A stretch of 64,000 nucleotides of DNA from NCBI GenBank assembly GCA_017656385.1, contig JACDNX010000001.1, positions 62,001 to 126,000 on the forward strand. The letters are read 5' to 3'. The position numbers and the translations under genes are program-made. The notes under the pieces are model-generated. The model made no database searches, was not told the origin of the DNA, and saw only the letters and a list, made by a program, of their open reading frames with translations. Origin of the DNA: Thermodesulfobacterium sp. (GTDB lineage: Bacteria; Desulfobacterota; Thermodesulfobacteria; Thermodesulfobacteriales; Thermodesulfobacteriaceae). This document shows, one piece after another, positions 1-9,390 of the stretch. Each line of letters starts with the position of its first letter. Within the stretch, counting starts at the first letter, position 1.

Positions 1-282
1 CCTGAGCCAAAACCTGTTCCTAAGAAAGGGGTTATTTTTAGAGGTGCTGATGTTCCTGTGGTGCCACCTGGTGAGGCATTTGCAGCTATAGAATCTCCAA
101 AAGGTGAATTATCAGTTTATGTAGTAAGTGATGGTTCAAGTAAGCCATGGAGATTGAGAGTGAGAACACCCTCCTTTGTGCACATCTCAGCTATTCCTTA
201 TATGACTAAAAACCACATGATTGCAGACCTTATAGCTATAATAGGAACTTTGGATATAGTTTTAGGTGATTCTGATAGATAA
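1..282 (+). CDS. nuoD: NADH-quinone oxidoreductase subunit D, C-terminal part
   Basis: The reading frame is open from the first base and ends at a TAA at 280-282, so only the last 93 or so residues of the 49-kDa subunit are here. The tail shows features conserved in NuoD: APKGE-type segment (SPKGEL), YVVSDG, the PSFVH segment and the ending DIVLGDSDR. NuoD lines the quinone-binding cavity in the peripheral arm of complex I. An internal GTG at 58 could be mistaken for a start, but the upstream codons continue the same frame and encode a plausible NuoD sequence. The next gene is nuoH, nine bases downstream. Identification is firm; the 5' end lies outside the window. Confidence 0.93.
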   Translation, partial: PEPKPVPKKGVIFRGADVPVVPPGEAFAAIESPKGELSVYVVSDGSSKPWRLRVRTPSFVHISAIPYMTKNHMIADLIAIIGTLDIVLGDSDR

Positions 283-291
283 GGGGGGAAA

Positions 292-1272
292 ATGGGAGAG
301 CTAATAGATAAATTAATATTTACAGTAATAGCTGCGGTTATTTTATTAGTTATAGCATTACTTCATGTAGCTTATTTGACCTATGCAGAAAGAAAAATTA
401 TTGCTCGTATGCAGCAAAGACTTGGACCTAATAGAGTAGGTCCAAGAGGTTTACTTCAGCCCATTGCAGATATGTTAAAGCTTTTAACCAAAGAAGATAT
501 TGTGCCTTATGGAGTTGACAAGCCCATATTTTACATAGCACCTTTTATTTCTCTTGTTTGTGCAGGAACAGGAGTTGCCCTTATTCCTTTATGGGAGAAG
601 TTTGTTTTAAGTAACATAAATGTGGGACTCTTATTTATCCTGGCTTTAAGTTCTCTTAGTGCTTATGGAGTAATTCTTTCTGGATGGGCTTCTAATTCAA
701 GATATGCTTTTTTAGGTGGTTTAAGAGCAAGTGCTCAGGTTGTGAGTTATGAAATTGCTATGAGCTTAGCCCTTTTAAGTGTGGTTTTAATGGCAGGAAG
801 TCTTAATTTGATGGATATTGTTAAAGCTCAAATTAATTCTCCCTATAAAATTTATCTTATCCCTCAGATAATAGCCTTTTTTGTATTCATAATTTCAGCA
901 ATAGCAGAATGTAACAGAGTGCCCTTTGACCTACCTGAGGCTGAAACAGAGCTTGTTGCAGGATATTTTGTAGAATATAGTGCTATGAGATTTGCCATAT
1001 TTTATCTTGCAGAGTACTTTGGAATGGTTGTAATGAGTGCACTTGCTGTTACTTGTTTCTTAGGTGGATGGATAGGACCTTTTGAAGTTCCTTATATTCC
1101 TTTCTTCTGGTTTTTAATAAAACTGTATTTTATCCTTTTTGTTTATATTTGGGTAAGAGCAACACTGCCTCGTTATCGTTATGACCAGCTTATGGGACTT
1201 GGTTGGAAGGTGCTAATTCCTGTAGCTATTGTTAATCTATTTTTGACAGCCTTTTTGAAACTAATAGTTTAA
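292..1272 (+). CDS. nuoH: NADH-quinone oxidoreductase subunit H (membrane)
   Basis: This 326-residue, highly hydrophobic protein is the ND1 homologue that joins the peripheral and membrane arms of complex I and forms part of the quinone tunnel. Family signatures are visible: YAERKIIARMQQRLGPNRVG near the N-terminus, the acidic loop with AECNRVPFDLPEAETELV around residues 205-222, and a C-terminal RATLPRYRYDQLM segment. Its length is normal for the family. A strong AAGGGGGG ribosome binding site precedes the ATG. It directly follows nuoD, so no nuoE, nuoF or nuoG lies between them, unlike the order in Escherichia coli. Confidence 0.97.
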   Translation: MGELIDKLIFTVIAAVILLVIALLHVAYLTYAERKIIARMQQRLGPNRVGPRGLLQPIADMLKLLTKEDIVPYGVDKPIFYIAPFISLVCAGTGVALIPLWEKFVLSNINVGLLFILALSSLSAYGVILSGWASNSRYAFLGGLRASAQVVSYEIAMSLALLSVVLMAGSLNLMDIVKAQINSPYKIYLIPQIIAFFVFIISAIAECNRVPFDLPEAETELVAGYFVEYSAMRFAIFYLAEYFGMVVMSALAVTCFLGGWIGPFEVPYIPFFWFLIKLYFILFVYIWVRATLPRYRYDQLMGLGWKVLIPVAIVNLFLTAFLKLIV

Positions 1273-1284
1273 GAGGGTGAGGTA

Positions 1285-1827
1285 ATGAAGATACTGGAAA
1301 AAGCTCTGCTTATTGAGATTTTAAAAGGGCTTGCTTTAACTTTAAGAAAAATGTTATTTGCTAAACCTGTAACAATTGAGTATTTTGACAAAGTTAGACC
1401 TGTTCCTGCTCCTGGATTTAGAGGACGTCATGCTTTGGTAAGAGATGAAAAAACAGGTGATACTCTTTGTATAGCCTGTATGCGCTGTGTAAGAGTTTGT
1501 CCTTCTAAGTGCATTAATGTGGAATATGAAGTTGATAAGGAAACCAAGAAAAGAAAAGTTGTTAAGTATGAGATAGATGCTCTAAGATGTGTATATTGTG
1601 GATATTGTGAAGAAGTTTGTCCGGTTAATGCTGTAGTGCTTACAGAATGGTATGAATATGTAGGGTTAAAGAGAGAGGATCTATTTTTTGATAAAGAAAA
1701 ACTACTTAAAAATTGGGATGAATTTATAGCTACTCAGAAAAGACCATATTTAAATCCTTTCTGGAAACCAAGAGGTATTCCCAAAAAATTTTTACCTGCA
1801 AAAAAACGCCAGTTTACAGGAGTATAG
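1285..1827 (+). CDS. nuoI: NADH-quinone oxidoreductase subunit I, 2x[4Fe-4S] ferredoxin-like
   Basis: The protein has 180 residues with an N-terminal amphipathic or membrane-facing helix and two CxxCxxCxxxCP cluster motifs, CIACMRCVRVCP and CVYCGYCEEVCP. These bind the N6a and N6b [4Fe-4S] clusters that pass electrons toward the quinone site. GFRGRHAL before the first motif is typical of NuoI. The gene lies 12 bases after nuoH and two bases before nuoJ, so it is part of the same operon. All eight cluster cysteines are present. Confidence 0.96.
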   Translation: MKILEKALLIEILKGLALTLRKMLFAKPVTIEYFDKVRPVPAPGFRGRHALVRDEKTGDTLCIACMRCVRVCPSKCINVEYEVDKETKKRKVVKYEIDALRCVYCGYCEEVCPVNAVVLTEWYEYVGLKREDLFFDKEKLLKNWDEFIATQKRPYLNPFWKPRGIPKKFLPAKKRQFTGV

Positions 1828-1829
1828 GT

Positions 1830-2354
1830 ATGAATTGGGATTTAGTTATTTTTTACTATTTAGCTATTGCTATGATATTTTCAAGTGTATTTGCCATATT
1901 TTCCAGACATCCGGTATATACAGTTTTATTGGTATTAGTAATGATAGTTCATCAGGCTTTTTTACTTTTAACACTTGGAGCTGAATTTTTGACAGCTGTT
2001 CAGATAATAGTATATGCAGGAGCAATTTTAGTTCTCTTTCTATTTGTGGTTTATTTGATTAATTTAAGAAAGGAAACCAAAAAAAATATCTTTATAAGAA
2101 AAGTTAGTTTAATAACTATAGTTTTCTTACTTTTTGGAGCGCTTTTAGTGAAAAATCTTTTAATTTTAATTTCTTTGAAACCATCTTTTAAAGCTTATCT
2201 TCCTTTTAATGTAGAAGAAAAAAGCAATGTTTGGTGGATAGCCAATTATCTTTTTAAAAATTATCTTCTTCAATTTGAGATAATAGGTGTAATTTTATTG
2301 GTGGCTATACTTGGTGCAGTATTTTTAATAAGAAAGGTAAAAACTGCTGAATAG
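1830..2354 (+). CDS. nuoJ: NADH-quinone oxidoreductase subunit J
   Basis: This 174-residue membrane protein shows the ND6-type pattern of several hydrophobic helices. The conserved segment AVQIIVYAGAILVLFLFVVY, at about residues 55-74, carries the pi-bulge helix important for coupling in complex I. It starts two bases after nuoI and is followed by nuoK in the canonical order. The C-terminal helix ends in a short basic tail. Sequence divergence is usual for NuoJ, but position and the conserved helix make the call secure. Confidence 0.93.
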   Translation: MNWDLVIFYYLAIAMIFSSVFAIFSRHPVYTVLLVLVMIVHQAFLLLTLGAEFLTAVQIIVYAGAILVLFLFVVYLINLRKETKKNIFIRKVSLITIVFLLFGALLVKNLLILISLKPSFKAYLPFNVEEKSNVWWIANYLFKNYLLQFEIIGVILLVAILGAVFLIRKVKTAE

Positions 2355-2369
2355 AGGTGAGGGGGTAAG

Positions 2370-2672
2370 ATGCCTACTTTAGAACAGTATGTTATTTTAT
2401 CAATAATTCTTCTTTTAATAGGACTCTTTGGATTTATTTCAAGGAGAAATCTTATTGTAATTCTAATTTCCATAGAGATAATGCTAAACGGATTGATTAT
2501 ATTATTTGCTGCTCTTTCACATTTTACCAAGGATATAAGTGGATATATTATAGTGTTTTTTATAATAGCTATGGCTGCTGCAGAGGCTGCTATAGGGTTA
2601 AGTTTAGTTGTGTTAATATACAAAAGACTTAAAACAGTTTATTCAGATGAGATTACAAATTTTAAGGGGTAG
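2370..2672 (+). CDS. nuoK: NADH-quinone oxidoreductase subunit K
   Basis: A 100-residue protein with three predicted transmembrane helices, the expected size for the ND4L homologue. The second helix has the family signature ISIEIMLNGLIILF with the membrane glutamate, and the third has a second glutamate in AMAAAEAAIGLSLVV; both take part in proton translocation. A GAGGTGAGGGGG ribosome binding site lies just upstream. It sits between nuoJ and nuoL and is three bases short of nuoL. Confidence 0.96.
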   Translation: MPTLEQYVILSIILLLIGLFGFISRRNLIVILISIEIMLNGLIILFAALSHFTKDISGYIIVFFIIAMAAAEAAIGLSLVVLIYKRLKTVYSDEITNFKG

Positions 2673-2675
2673 GAT

Positions 2676-4649
2676 ATGGTTGAGAAGCATTTTGAAATAG
2701 TGACTAATTTTGATATTTATGTATTTCTGATACCATTTTTACCTTTGGTTGCAAGTATTATAACCCTTCTTTTTGGTAAAAGATATTTTAGAGACAAATC
2801 TCATATTTTACCTATACTGGCTTTATTTTTTAGTTTTTTGCTTTCTATTAAGGTATTGATAGAGGTTATTCACGGTAAAATTTATCATTTTGATGTATAT
2901 ACTTGGATGTTTGCTTATGATCTGAAAGTGGGATTAGGATTTCTGGTTGATCCTCTTTCTGCAGCTATGATGACAATGGTCACTTGTGTAGCTTTTTTAA
3001 TTCATGTGTATTCTGTAGGTTATATGGGTGGTGATCCAGGATATTATAGATTTTTTTCCTATATTTCATTGTTTGTCTTTTTTATGTTAATGCTTGTTCT
3101 TTCTAACAATTTAGCTCAGCTTTACTTAGGATGGGAAGGAGTTGGACTTTGTTCTTATTTTCTTATTGGTTTTTGGTATCAGAAAAAGAGTGCTTCTGAT
3201 GCTGGAAAGAAGGCTTTTATAGTTAACAGAGTAGGGGACTTTGGTTTTGCCTTAGGAATTTTTATGGCATTTTATTTCTTAGGAACTTTGTATTATAACG
3301 AAATCTTTCCCAAGCTTCCAGAGATTGCTAATAAATACATAGGGGTTCTTGGTTACGAAGTGCATGTTCCCTTTTTGATTGCTTTTCTTTTATTCTGTGG
3401 AGCTATGGGTAAAAGTGCTCAGTTTCCGCTTCATGTATGGCTTCCTGATGCCATGGAAGGTCCTACTCCTGTTTCAGCTTTGATTCATGCTGCTACTATG
3501 GTTACTGCTGGTGTTTTTATGGTTTGTAGACTTCATCCTCTTTTTGAGCTTTCTGATGCTATGATGTTTATTGTAGCTATAATAGGAGCATTTACCTGTT
3601 TTATGTCAGCAACCATTGCACCAACCCAGTTTGATATAAAAAGAGTTATAGCATATTCAACGCTTTCACAACTTGGTTATATGTTTATGGCTTGTGGAGT
3701 AGGGGCATTTATTGCAGGGATGTTTCATTTACTAACTCATGCATATTTTAAAGCACTTTTATTTCTTGGAGCAGGAAGTATTATTCATGCTTTACATCAT
3801 GCTCCAGATCCAAATGACATAAGAATTATGGGAGGACTGAAGAAATATATGCCTCTTACCTTCTGGACTTTTTTTATAGCAAGCTTGTCTATATCTGGAA
3901 TACCAGGATTTGCTGGATTTTTTAGTAAGGATGAAATACTGGCTCAGGCTTTCTTTTCTAAGTATCCTTGGGGTAAGTTTATATGGTTTGTTGGATGGGT
4001 AGTTGCTTCTATGACAGCTTTCTATACTTTCAGAATCTTTTTTAAAGCCTTTTACGGAGAATTCAGAGGTAAGGAGGTAATTCACGGATATCCTCATGAA
4101 TCTCCGAGAGTTATGACTATTCCTCTGATTTTTCTTGCTATTGGATCTGTATTTGCTGGATGGATAGGAATTCCTAAAATTCTGGGTGGAAGCAATCATA
4201 TAGAACAATTTTTAGCTCCTATACTTGGACATCCAAGGATTGTTCACGAAGTTTCACATTCAACTGAATATCTTCTTATGCTTCTTTCAATCGGAGCAGG
4301 GCTTTTTGGAATCTTTTTAGCTTGGTTAGTGTATGTTAAGAAACCGAGTTTGGAAACATTTTTCTCCAAGAACTTTAGACCAGTTTATGTATTCTTATTT
4401 AGAAAATGGTATTTTGACGAATTATATCATTATACTATTGTTAAACCAACTTTATGGATTGCAAGAAAGGTTATTCGTGGAGTTGCAGACAATACAATTA
4501 TAGAAGGAATAGTCAATGGTAGCGCTAGACTTGTAAATATTACTGGGACAGGGTTAAGAATTTTACACACTGGAATTATAAACCATTATTCTACCTTTAT
4601 TTTGATTGGTATATTAGTATACCTCTTAGTTTATCTATATTTGAAATAG
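2676..4649 (+). CDS. nuoL: NADH-quinone oxidoreductase subunit L, antiporter-like
   Basis: A 657-residue polytopic protein, the distal proton-pumping subunit of complex I and homologous to Mrp antiporter subunits. Conserved features include WEGVGLCSYFLIGFW, PLHVWLPDAMEGPTPVSALI with the key lysine/histidine helix nearby, and SQLGYMF. The C-terminal region after about residue 520 continues into the long lateral helix and a final membrane anchor, as expected for NuoL rather than NuoM. It starts three bases after nuoK. Length and order are normal. Confidence 0.97.
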   Translation: MVEKHFEIVTNFDIYVFLIPFLPLVASIITLLFGKRYFRDKSHILPILALFFSFLLSIKVLIEVIHGKIYHFDVYTWMFAYDLKVGLGFLVDPLSAAMMTMVTCVAFLIHVYSVGYMGGDPGYYRFFSYISLFVFFMLMLVLSNNLAQLYLGWEGVGLCSYFLIGFWYQKKSASDAGKKAFIVNRVGDFGFALGIFMAFYFLGTLYYNEIFPKLPEIANKYIGVLGYEVHVPFLIAFLLFCGAMGKSAQFPLHVWLPDAMEGPTPVSALIHAATMVTAGVFMVCRLHPLFELSDAMMFIVAIIGAFTCFMSATIAPTQFDIKRVIAYSTLSQLGYMFMACGVGAFIAGMFHLLTHAYFKALLFLGAGSIIHALHHAPDPNDIRIMGGLKKYMPLTFWTFFIASLSISGIPGFAGFFSKDEILAQAFFSKYPWGKFIWFVGWVVASMTAFYTFRIFFKAFYGEFRGKEVIHGYPHESPRVMTIPLIFLAIGSVFAGWIGIPKILGGSNHIEQFLAPILGHPRIVHEVSHSTEYLLMLLSIGAGLFGIFLAWLVYVKKPSLETFFSKNFRPVYVFLFRKWYFDELYHYTIVKPTLWIARKVIRGVADNTIIEGIVNGSARLVNITGTGLRILHTGIINHYSTFILIGILVYLLVYLYLK

Positions 4650-4667
4650 TTTGGATGGGGGAGTACT

Positions 4668-6134
4668 ATGGAAATTTTATTAAATAATCTGCTTTCCTGG
4701 ATTATCTGGTTTCCTCTGATAGGGATATTAATAATACTTTTTACTAATAGAAAAAACGAATCCTTTATAAAGTGGGTATCTTTAATTACTATTATCATTG
4801 ATACTATTTTATCAATTTATTTACTTATAAATTTTGATTTTTCCAAAACAGGTTTTCAATTCGTAGAAAAAAAGCATTGGATAGACTTTATCAATTCTTA
4901 TTATTTCTTGGGTGTTGATGGTGTTAGTATTTTATTCATTCCGCTTTCAACCTTAACCACTCTTCTTTGTATATTGATTTCTTGGGATTCAATAAAGTCA
5001 ATGGTTAAGGAGTTTTATCTGGCTTTGCTTTTTACTAATATTGCTATGGTAGGAACATTTTGTGCTCTTGATCTGGTAGTATTTTATATTTTCTGGGAAG
5101 CAATTTTAATTCCTATGTATTTGATTATTGGAATTTGGGGTGGACCAAGAAGAATATATTCTACTATAAAGTTCTTTCTCTATACTTTCTTTGGCTCGGT
5201 TTTCATGCTAATTGGAATAATTTATCTTTATATTAAATTTGGAACCTTTGATTATACAATTCTTGTTAATCAAAAATATCCTTTCTTAGTAGAAAGTCTT
5301 CTTTTCTTGGCTTTTGCAATTGCTTTTGCCATAAAAGTGCCTATGTGGCCAGTTCATACATGGCTTCCTGATGCTCACACAGAGGCTCCCACTGCAGGAT
5401 CTGTTATATTAGCAGGAATCTTAATTAAATTAGGAGGTTATGGATTTATCAGATTTGCTATACCAATGTTTCCACAAGCAGCGATTTATTTTTCTAAACT
5501 ATTTTTGGTTCTTTCTGTTATTGCAATTATTTATGCAGGGCTTGTATGTTTAGTAGAGGACGATTTAAAAAGGCTTATTGCTTACAGTTCAGTTAGCCAC
5601 ATGGGATTTGTTACCTTAGGTATTTTTTCTTTTAATCCTATCGCTATGAAAGGTGCAATTTTGCAGATGATAAATCATGGAATTGTTACAGGTGCTCTCT
5701 TTATGTGTGTAGGAATAGTTTATGATAGAACTCATAGCAGAGCTATAAGTTATTATGGAGGACTTGCTACCTCTATGCCTATATATGCTGCATTTTTTAT
5801 GGTATTTACTTTGGCTTCCATAGGTCTTCCTGGAACTAACGGGTTTATAGGAGAATTTCTCATACTTCTTGGAACTTTTCTTTCCAATAAAACAATGGTA
5901 GTTTTTGGAGCTACAGGAGTAATTATAGGAGCAGCTTACATGTTATGGCTTTATCAAAGAGTATTTTTCCAAGAGCTTAATCCAAATGTTGCAGAGATGC
6001 TACCTTTAAAGAAAAATGAACTTATAGCCCTTATTTTACCAACTTTACTTATATTCTGGATAGGTTTATATCCTAACATCTTTTTAAACTTTATGACAAC
6101 TTCAGTGCAAAATTTATTAATGAATTTGAGGTAA
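4668..6134 (+). CDS. nuoM: NADH-quinone oxidoreductase subunit M, antiporter-like
   Basis: A 488-residue polytopic membrane protein of the ND4 family, the middle antiporter-like proton pump of complex I. Family marks are GVDGVSILFIPLSTL near residue 83, FWEAILIPMYLIIGIWGG with the essential glutamate, PVHTWLPDAHTEAPTAGSVI, and SYSSVSHMGF-type segment (IAYSSVSHMGFV). A GGGGGAG ribosome binding site precedes the ATG. It follows nuoL by 18 bases and nuoN follows by 13. Confidence 0.97.
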   Translation: MEILLNNLLSWIIWFPLIGILIILFTNRKNESFIKWVSLITIIIDTILSIYLLINFDFSKTGFQFVEKKHWIDFINSYYFLGVDGVSILFIPLSTLTTLLCILISWDSIKSMVKEFYLALLFTNIAMVGTFCALDLVVFYIFWEAILIPMYLIIGIWGGPRRIYSTIKFFLYTFFGSVFMLIGIIYLYIKFGTFDYTILVNQKYPFLVESLLFLAFAIAFAIKVPMWPVHTWLPDAHTEAPTAGSVILAGILIKLGGYGFIRFAIPMFPQAAIYFSKLFLVLSVIAIIYAGLVCLVEDDLKRLIAYSSVSHMGFVTLGIFSFNPIAMKGAILQMINHGIVTGALFMCVGIVYDRTHSRAISYYGGLATSMPIYAAFFMVFTLASIGLPGTNGFIGEFLILLGTFLSNKTMVVFGATGVIIGAAYMLWLYQRVFFQELNPNVAEMLPLKKNELIALILPTLLIFWIGLYPNIFLNFMTTSVQNLLMNLR

Positions 6135-6147
6135 TTTGGAGGGATAT

Positions 6148-7596
6148 ATGGGGATTACTTTAAATTTTTCTGTAATATTAACAGAGATAATATTTATTCT
6201 TGTTTCATCTTTCATATTTCTTATAGATAAATTTGTAAAAAACAAAAACTATGCTTTTTATATTACCCTTGTGACCCTTATATTAGCTTCTTACTTAATC
6301 TTGTTTGTTCCTTTTGGAGAGTTTACTTATGCTTACAAAGCTGATTTTTATTCTTCAACTTTAAAGCTTTTCTTAGTATGTGGTGCATTGTTGATTTCCT
6401 TACTTTCTTATAATTATCTTCAGTATTACATCAGTTTGAATTCTGGAGAATATTACGGATTTTTACTTTTTTCTATGGTAGGAGCGTTTTTAATGCTTTC
6501 TGGAATGGATTTGGTTACCATATATTTAGCTATGGAATTGATGAGTTTCCCTGTTTATTTTCTTATTGCCTTAAATTACGCTTACAACAGGCCATCCTTA
6601 GAGGGTGCTTTAAAATATTTTATCGTAGGAAGTCTTGGATCAGTTTTTATCCTTTTAGGCTTAGGAATAATTTATTACTTTGCTGGAACTTTTGTTCTTC
6701 AAGAAATATACCAAGTTTTGGCACAGAATTTATATCTGAAAGAGCTTTTAATAGGTTTTATTTTTATTCTTGTAGGTTTTTCAATTAAGTTATCTTTAGT
6801 TCCCTTCCATATGTGGGCTCCTGATGCTTATGAGAGTGCTCCAGTTCCTATAACTTCATTTATAGCAGGTATAGTTAAGTTTGCTGTAATAGCTACTTTG
6901 GTAAAAATAATTTTACTTGGTTTTAATCCTTTGAAATTAGAAATAGGAGAAGTTCTTATACCTATAATTTTAGCCAGTATTTTAATTGGAAATATAATGG
7001 CAATTAAACAGGATAATATTATAAGAATGTTAGCTTATTCCTCTATTGCACATGCAGGTTATGCAGGGTTAGGAATTATTAGTGCAGATTATGTGGGCTA
7101 TAGTTTCACTGTATTCTATATGTTAGTTTATCTAATTATGACCATTGGAATATTTGGTGTTCTTGTATTTTTAGCCAATTTTAAGAAAGAACTACTTTAT
7201 ATCCCTAATATGGCAGCCTTAAGTGAGAGGGCACCATTTGTAAGTCTTTTAATCTTGATTTTGATGTTCTCCTTAGCTGGTATACCTCCTACAGCAGGAT
7301 TTATAGCTAAATTTTATGTTTTTATGAGTCTGATCAAAACTAAATATGTATGGGTAGCCCTTATTGCTATTTTATTTGCTGTAATAGGTGCTTATCCTTA
7401 TTTAAGGGTTTTAAAAGTTGTATATATGGATAAACAGAAGTTAGAGTTTAATTTTAAATACGACTTTACTTTCTTAATACCAGTATGCATAGCTGTTCTT
7501 TTAGTGATTATTATAGGTATTTATCCAAAACCTTGGACAGATATGATTTATAAGACCATGTATTTTTATATCAGCTCCCTATTTTACTCTTTCTAA
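6148..7596 (+). CDS. nuoN: NADH-quinone oxidoreductase subunit N, antiporter-like
   Basis: A polytopic protein of about 482 residues, the ND2 homologue and last gene of the operon. It carries FYLAMELMSFPVY-type residues (YLAMELMSFPVYFLIAL), KLSLVPFHMWAPDAYESAPVP and LAYSSIAHAGYAGLG. I place the start at the ATG at 6148 because a GGAGGG ribosome binding site at 6138-6143 lies just before it. The longer frame from TTG at 6136 would put that site inside the gene. No obvious terminator follows; the next 160 bases lead to the fliK promoter. Confidence 0.95.
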   Translation: MGITLNFSVILTEIIFILVSSFIFLIDKFVKNKNYAFYITLVTLILASYLILFVPFGEFTYAYKADFYSSTLKLFLVCGALLISLLSYNYLQYYISLNSGEYYGFLLFSMVGAFLMLSGMDLVTIYLAMELMSFPVYFLIALNYAYNRPSLEGALKYFIVGSLGSVFILLGLGIIYYFAGTFVLQEIYQVLAQNLYLKELLIGFIFILVGFSIKLSLVPFHMWAPDAYESAPVPITSFIAGIVKFAVIATLVKIILLGFNPLKLEIGEVLIPIILASILIGNIMAIKQDNIIRMLAYSSIAHAGYAGLGIISADYVGYSFTVFYMLVYLIMTIGIFGVLVFLANFKKELLYIPNMAALSERAPFVSLLILILMFSLAGIPPTAGFIAKFYVFMSLIKTKYVWVALIAILFAVIGAYPYLRVLKVVYMDKQKLEFNFKYDFTFLIPVCIAVLLVIIIGIYPKPWTDMIYKTMYFYISSLFYSF

Positions 7597-7707
7597 ATAC
7601 ATTAAACTTGAAAAAATTTCCTCTTACCACCTCTTAAAATAGGAAAAAATTTCTTTATTCTATCAAAAATTCCTCTCTAAAACCCTTTAAAAATCTTATT
7701 TTATTTT

Positions 7708-7723
7708 TGGCATACATCTTGCT
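7708..7723 (+). promoter_or_regulatory. Sigma-54 promoter of the hook operon
   Basis: TGGCAT-N5-TTGCT with the invariant GG and GC dinucleotides separated by exactly ten bases matches the -24/-12 consensus TGGCAC-N5-TTGCA. Transcription would start near 7734, giving a leader of roughly 30 bases before the GTG of fliK at 7763. The setting fits, since sigma-54 commonly drives hook and basal body genes and two sigma-54 activators are encoded in the flagellar cluster at 35-40 kb. Confidence 0.8.
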
Positions 7724-7762
7724 ATTAAAGAAAATAAAAGATTGGATAGAGGGGAGTAAGAG

Positions 7763-9376
7763 GTGATTAAACTGGTAAATTGTTCACCAAATTCTTGTAC
7801 CTTAGCTTCTGACAAAACTTTTTCTAATAAATTTGATGGCAAGATATCTGATTGGTTTCAATTAATTCTTTTAAGTTTGATAGATAAAACTATCTTATCT
7901 GGTGAGAACGATTCAGAAGATAATTTGTTCTCAGAAAAACTTGCTGATGTTTTAAATGACAGCAAAAATTTATCAAAAGAGCTATCAGGAAATAAAGGTT
8001 TAGAAGAGCTAAATCTATCTCTTGGATACATACTCAGAAGTAATATATTTCAACAAAACAACTTTTCTGCTACTTTAAATGAAGATGGTTTAACCAGATC
8101 ACAGAAGATTTCCTTGTGGAATAATTTTATAACCCAATTATTGAATAATTTTAAGACTGAAGAAGAAAAAAATTCCTTTATTGAGGAAATAATTTCCTTT
8201 CTATCTCAACATGAAGGTTTAGAAAGTGAAAGCATTTTTAATTCTCGAATAAATCAAGTTTTAGCCAAAATCTTATCTGAATTTAACGAGAATGAGTTAT
8301 TAGAACTGCAAAATGAGATAGTCGGGAGAACAGATCTTTTAAAACTTCAGGAAAATAAGAAGGTTTTAAATAATGATGTGGTGCCTTCTTTTGAAGATAG
8401 GGCAAAGTGGTTGGAAATTCTTAGGTTATTGAAAGAGCTACAAAGTTTGACAAAGATGCAGAATAGTGATGTTTTAAACTCTCAGGCACAGGTTAATAAT
8501 TTGAATAGAGATAACTTTCAAGGTCTTGTAAATAATTTTCAAATTAATACTGCAGGAAAATTAATTTCAGAAAATAAGAACTTAGAGGAAATTTTAAAAT
8601 CTCAATTAGATAAAGTTGAGAGAAAATCATTTGTAACAGATAATGTAAAATTTTTAAATTCATCTAAAAATTATTCAAATTTAGATGGGCAAAAGGATGG
8701 ACTCAAAGAGTTTTTCAATTTTGATGATATTGTAAGAATTGTAGTTTCAGAGAATGATAATTCAACAAGTAAAAAGGCGGGTTTGTTGAAAAAGAACCTA
8801 AGTTTTTATGATATTTTAAATAAAAGATTTGAAACACAGATAAATCCCTTTCAAAAAATAGTGAATAATGAGTTGGTAAAAAGTGTTTTTGATGTGGAAA
8901 ATGTAAATAAGACCGAAGATATTAAAAATGCTAATTTTTACAGGCTACCTGATACATTTATGGAAATAGTTAAAGATATGGTTTTGGAGATACAACCAGA
9001 AGGTGAAAAGAAGGCTTTAATAAAGCTTGAACCACCAGAGATGGGCTCTCTTGATTTAGAAATAAAAGTAAAAAACAAAGATATAGAAATAGTTGCAAGA
9101 ATTGAAAAGCAGGAAGTGTTACAGGAAATTAAACAAAATTTACATCATATAAAGGCGAGTTTAGAAGAATCGGGATTTAATTTAAAAAATTTTCAATTAC
9201 TTCTGGGGTCTGGATTTGATGGTGGCAGTTTTGTAAAAAATTTTCAAAGAGAGGAAGAAAAATATTTCTATGGAGAAAAGAGTGAAAAAGTAGAAGAAGT
9301 AAATGAAGATACGATAAAGAATGAGGATTTGGTTAAATTTTATAATAAAAAAGGTAACTACTATTATATCGTTTAG
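7763..9376 (+). CDS. fliK: Flagellar hook-length control protein FliK-like
   Basis: A 537-residue, low-complexity, Asn/Lys/Glu-rich protein. The C-terminal domain at about residues 410-480 matches the Flg_hook (FliK C-terminal) pattern: IKLEPPEMGSLDLEIKVKN, then VARIEKQEVLQEIKQNLHHI and ASLEESGFNL. FliK is secreted during hook growth and switches the export gate from hook to filament substrates. The N-terminal 400 residues are poorly conserved in the family and serve as the ruler. The start is a GTG with GGGGAG upstream. It is the first gene of the operon, 14 bases before flgD, and lies behind a sigma-54 promoter. Confidence 0.85.
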   Translation: MIKLVNCSPNSCTLASDKTFSNKFDGKISDWFQLILLSLIDKTILSGENDSEDNLFSEKLADVLNDSKNLSKELSGNKGLEELNLSLGYILRSNIFQQNNFSATLNEDGLTRSQKISLWNNFITQLLNNFKTEEEKNSFIEEIISFLSQHEGLESESIFNSRINQVLAKILSEFNENELLELQNEIVGRTDLLKLQENKKVLNNDVVPSFEDRAKWLEILRLLKELQSLTKMQNSDVLNSQAQVNNLNRDNFQGLVNNFQINTAGKLISENKNLEEILKSQLDKVERKSFVTDNVKFLNSSKNYSNLDGQKDGLKEFFNFDDIVRIVVSENDNSTSKKAGLLKKNLSFYDILNKRFETQINPFQKIVNNELVKSVFDVENVNKTEDIKNANFYRLPDTFMEIVKDMVLEIQPEGEKKALIKLEPPEMGSLDLEIKVKNKDIEIVARIEKQEVLQEIKQNLHHIKASLEESGFNLKNFQLLLGSGFDGGSFVKNFQREEEKYFYGEKSEKVEEVNEDTIKNEDLVKFYNKKGNYYYIV

Positions 9377-9390
9377 AGAGGTGGTGCTAA

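Noticed and set aside
7597-7707. Repeated GAAAAAATTTC units between nuoN and fliK as a terminator or repeat family
   Set aside because: The two copies are in direct orientation and AT-rich; the only pairing possible has central mismatches, so no stable hairpin forms.
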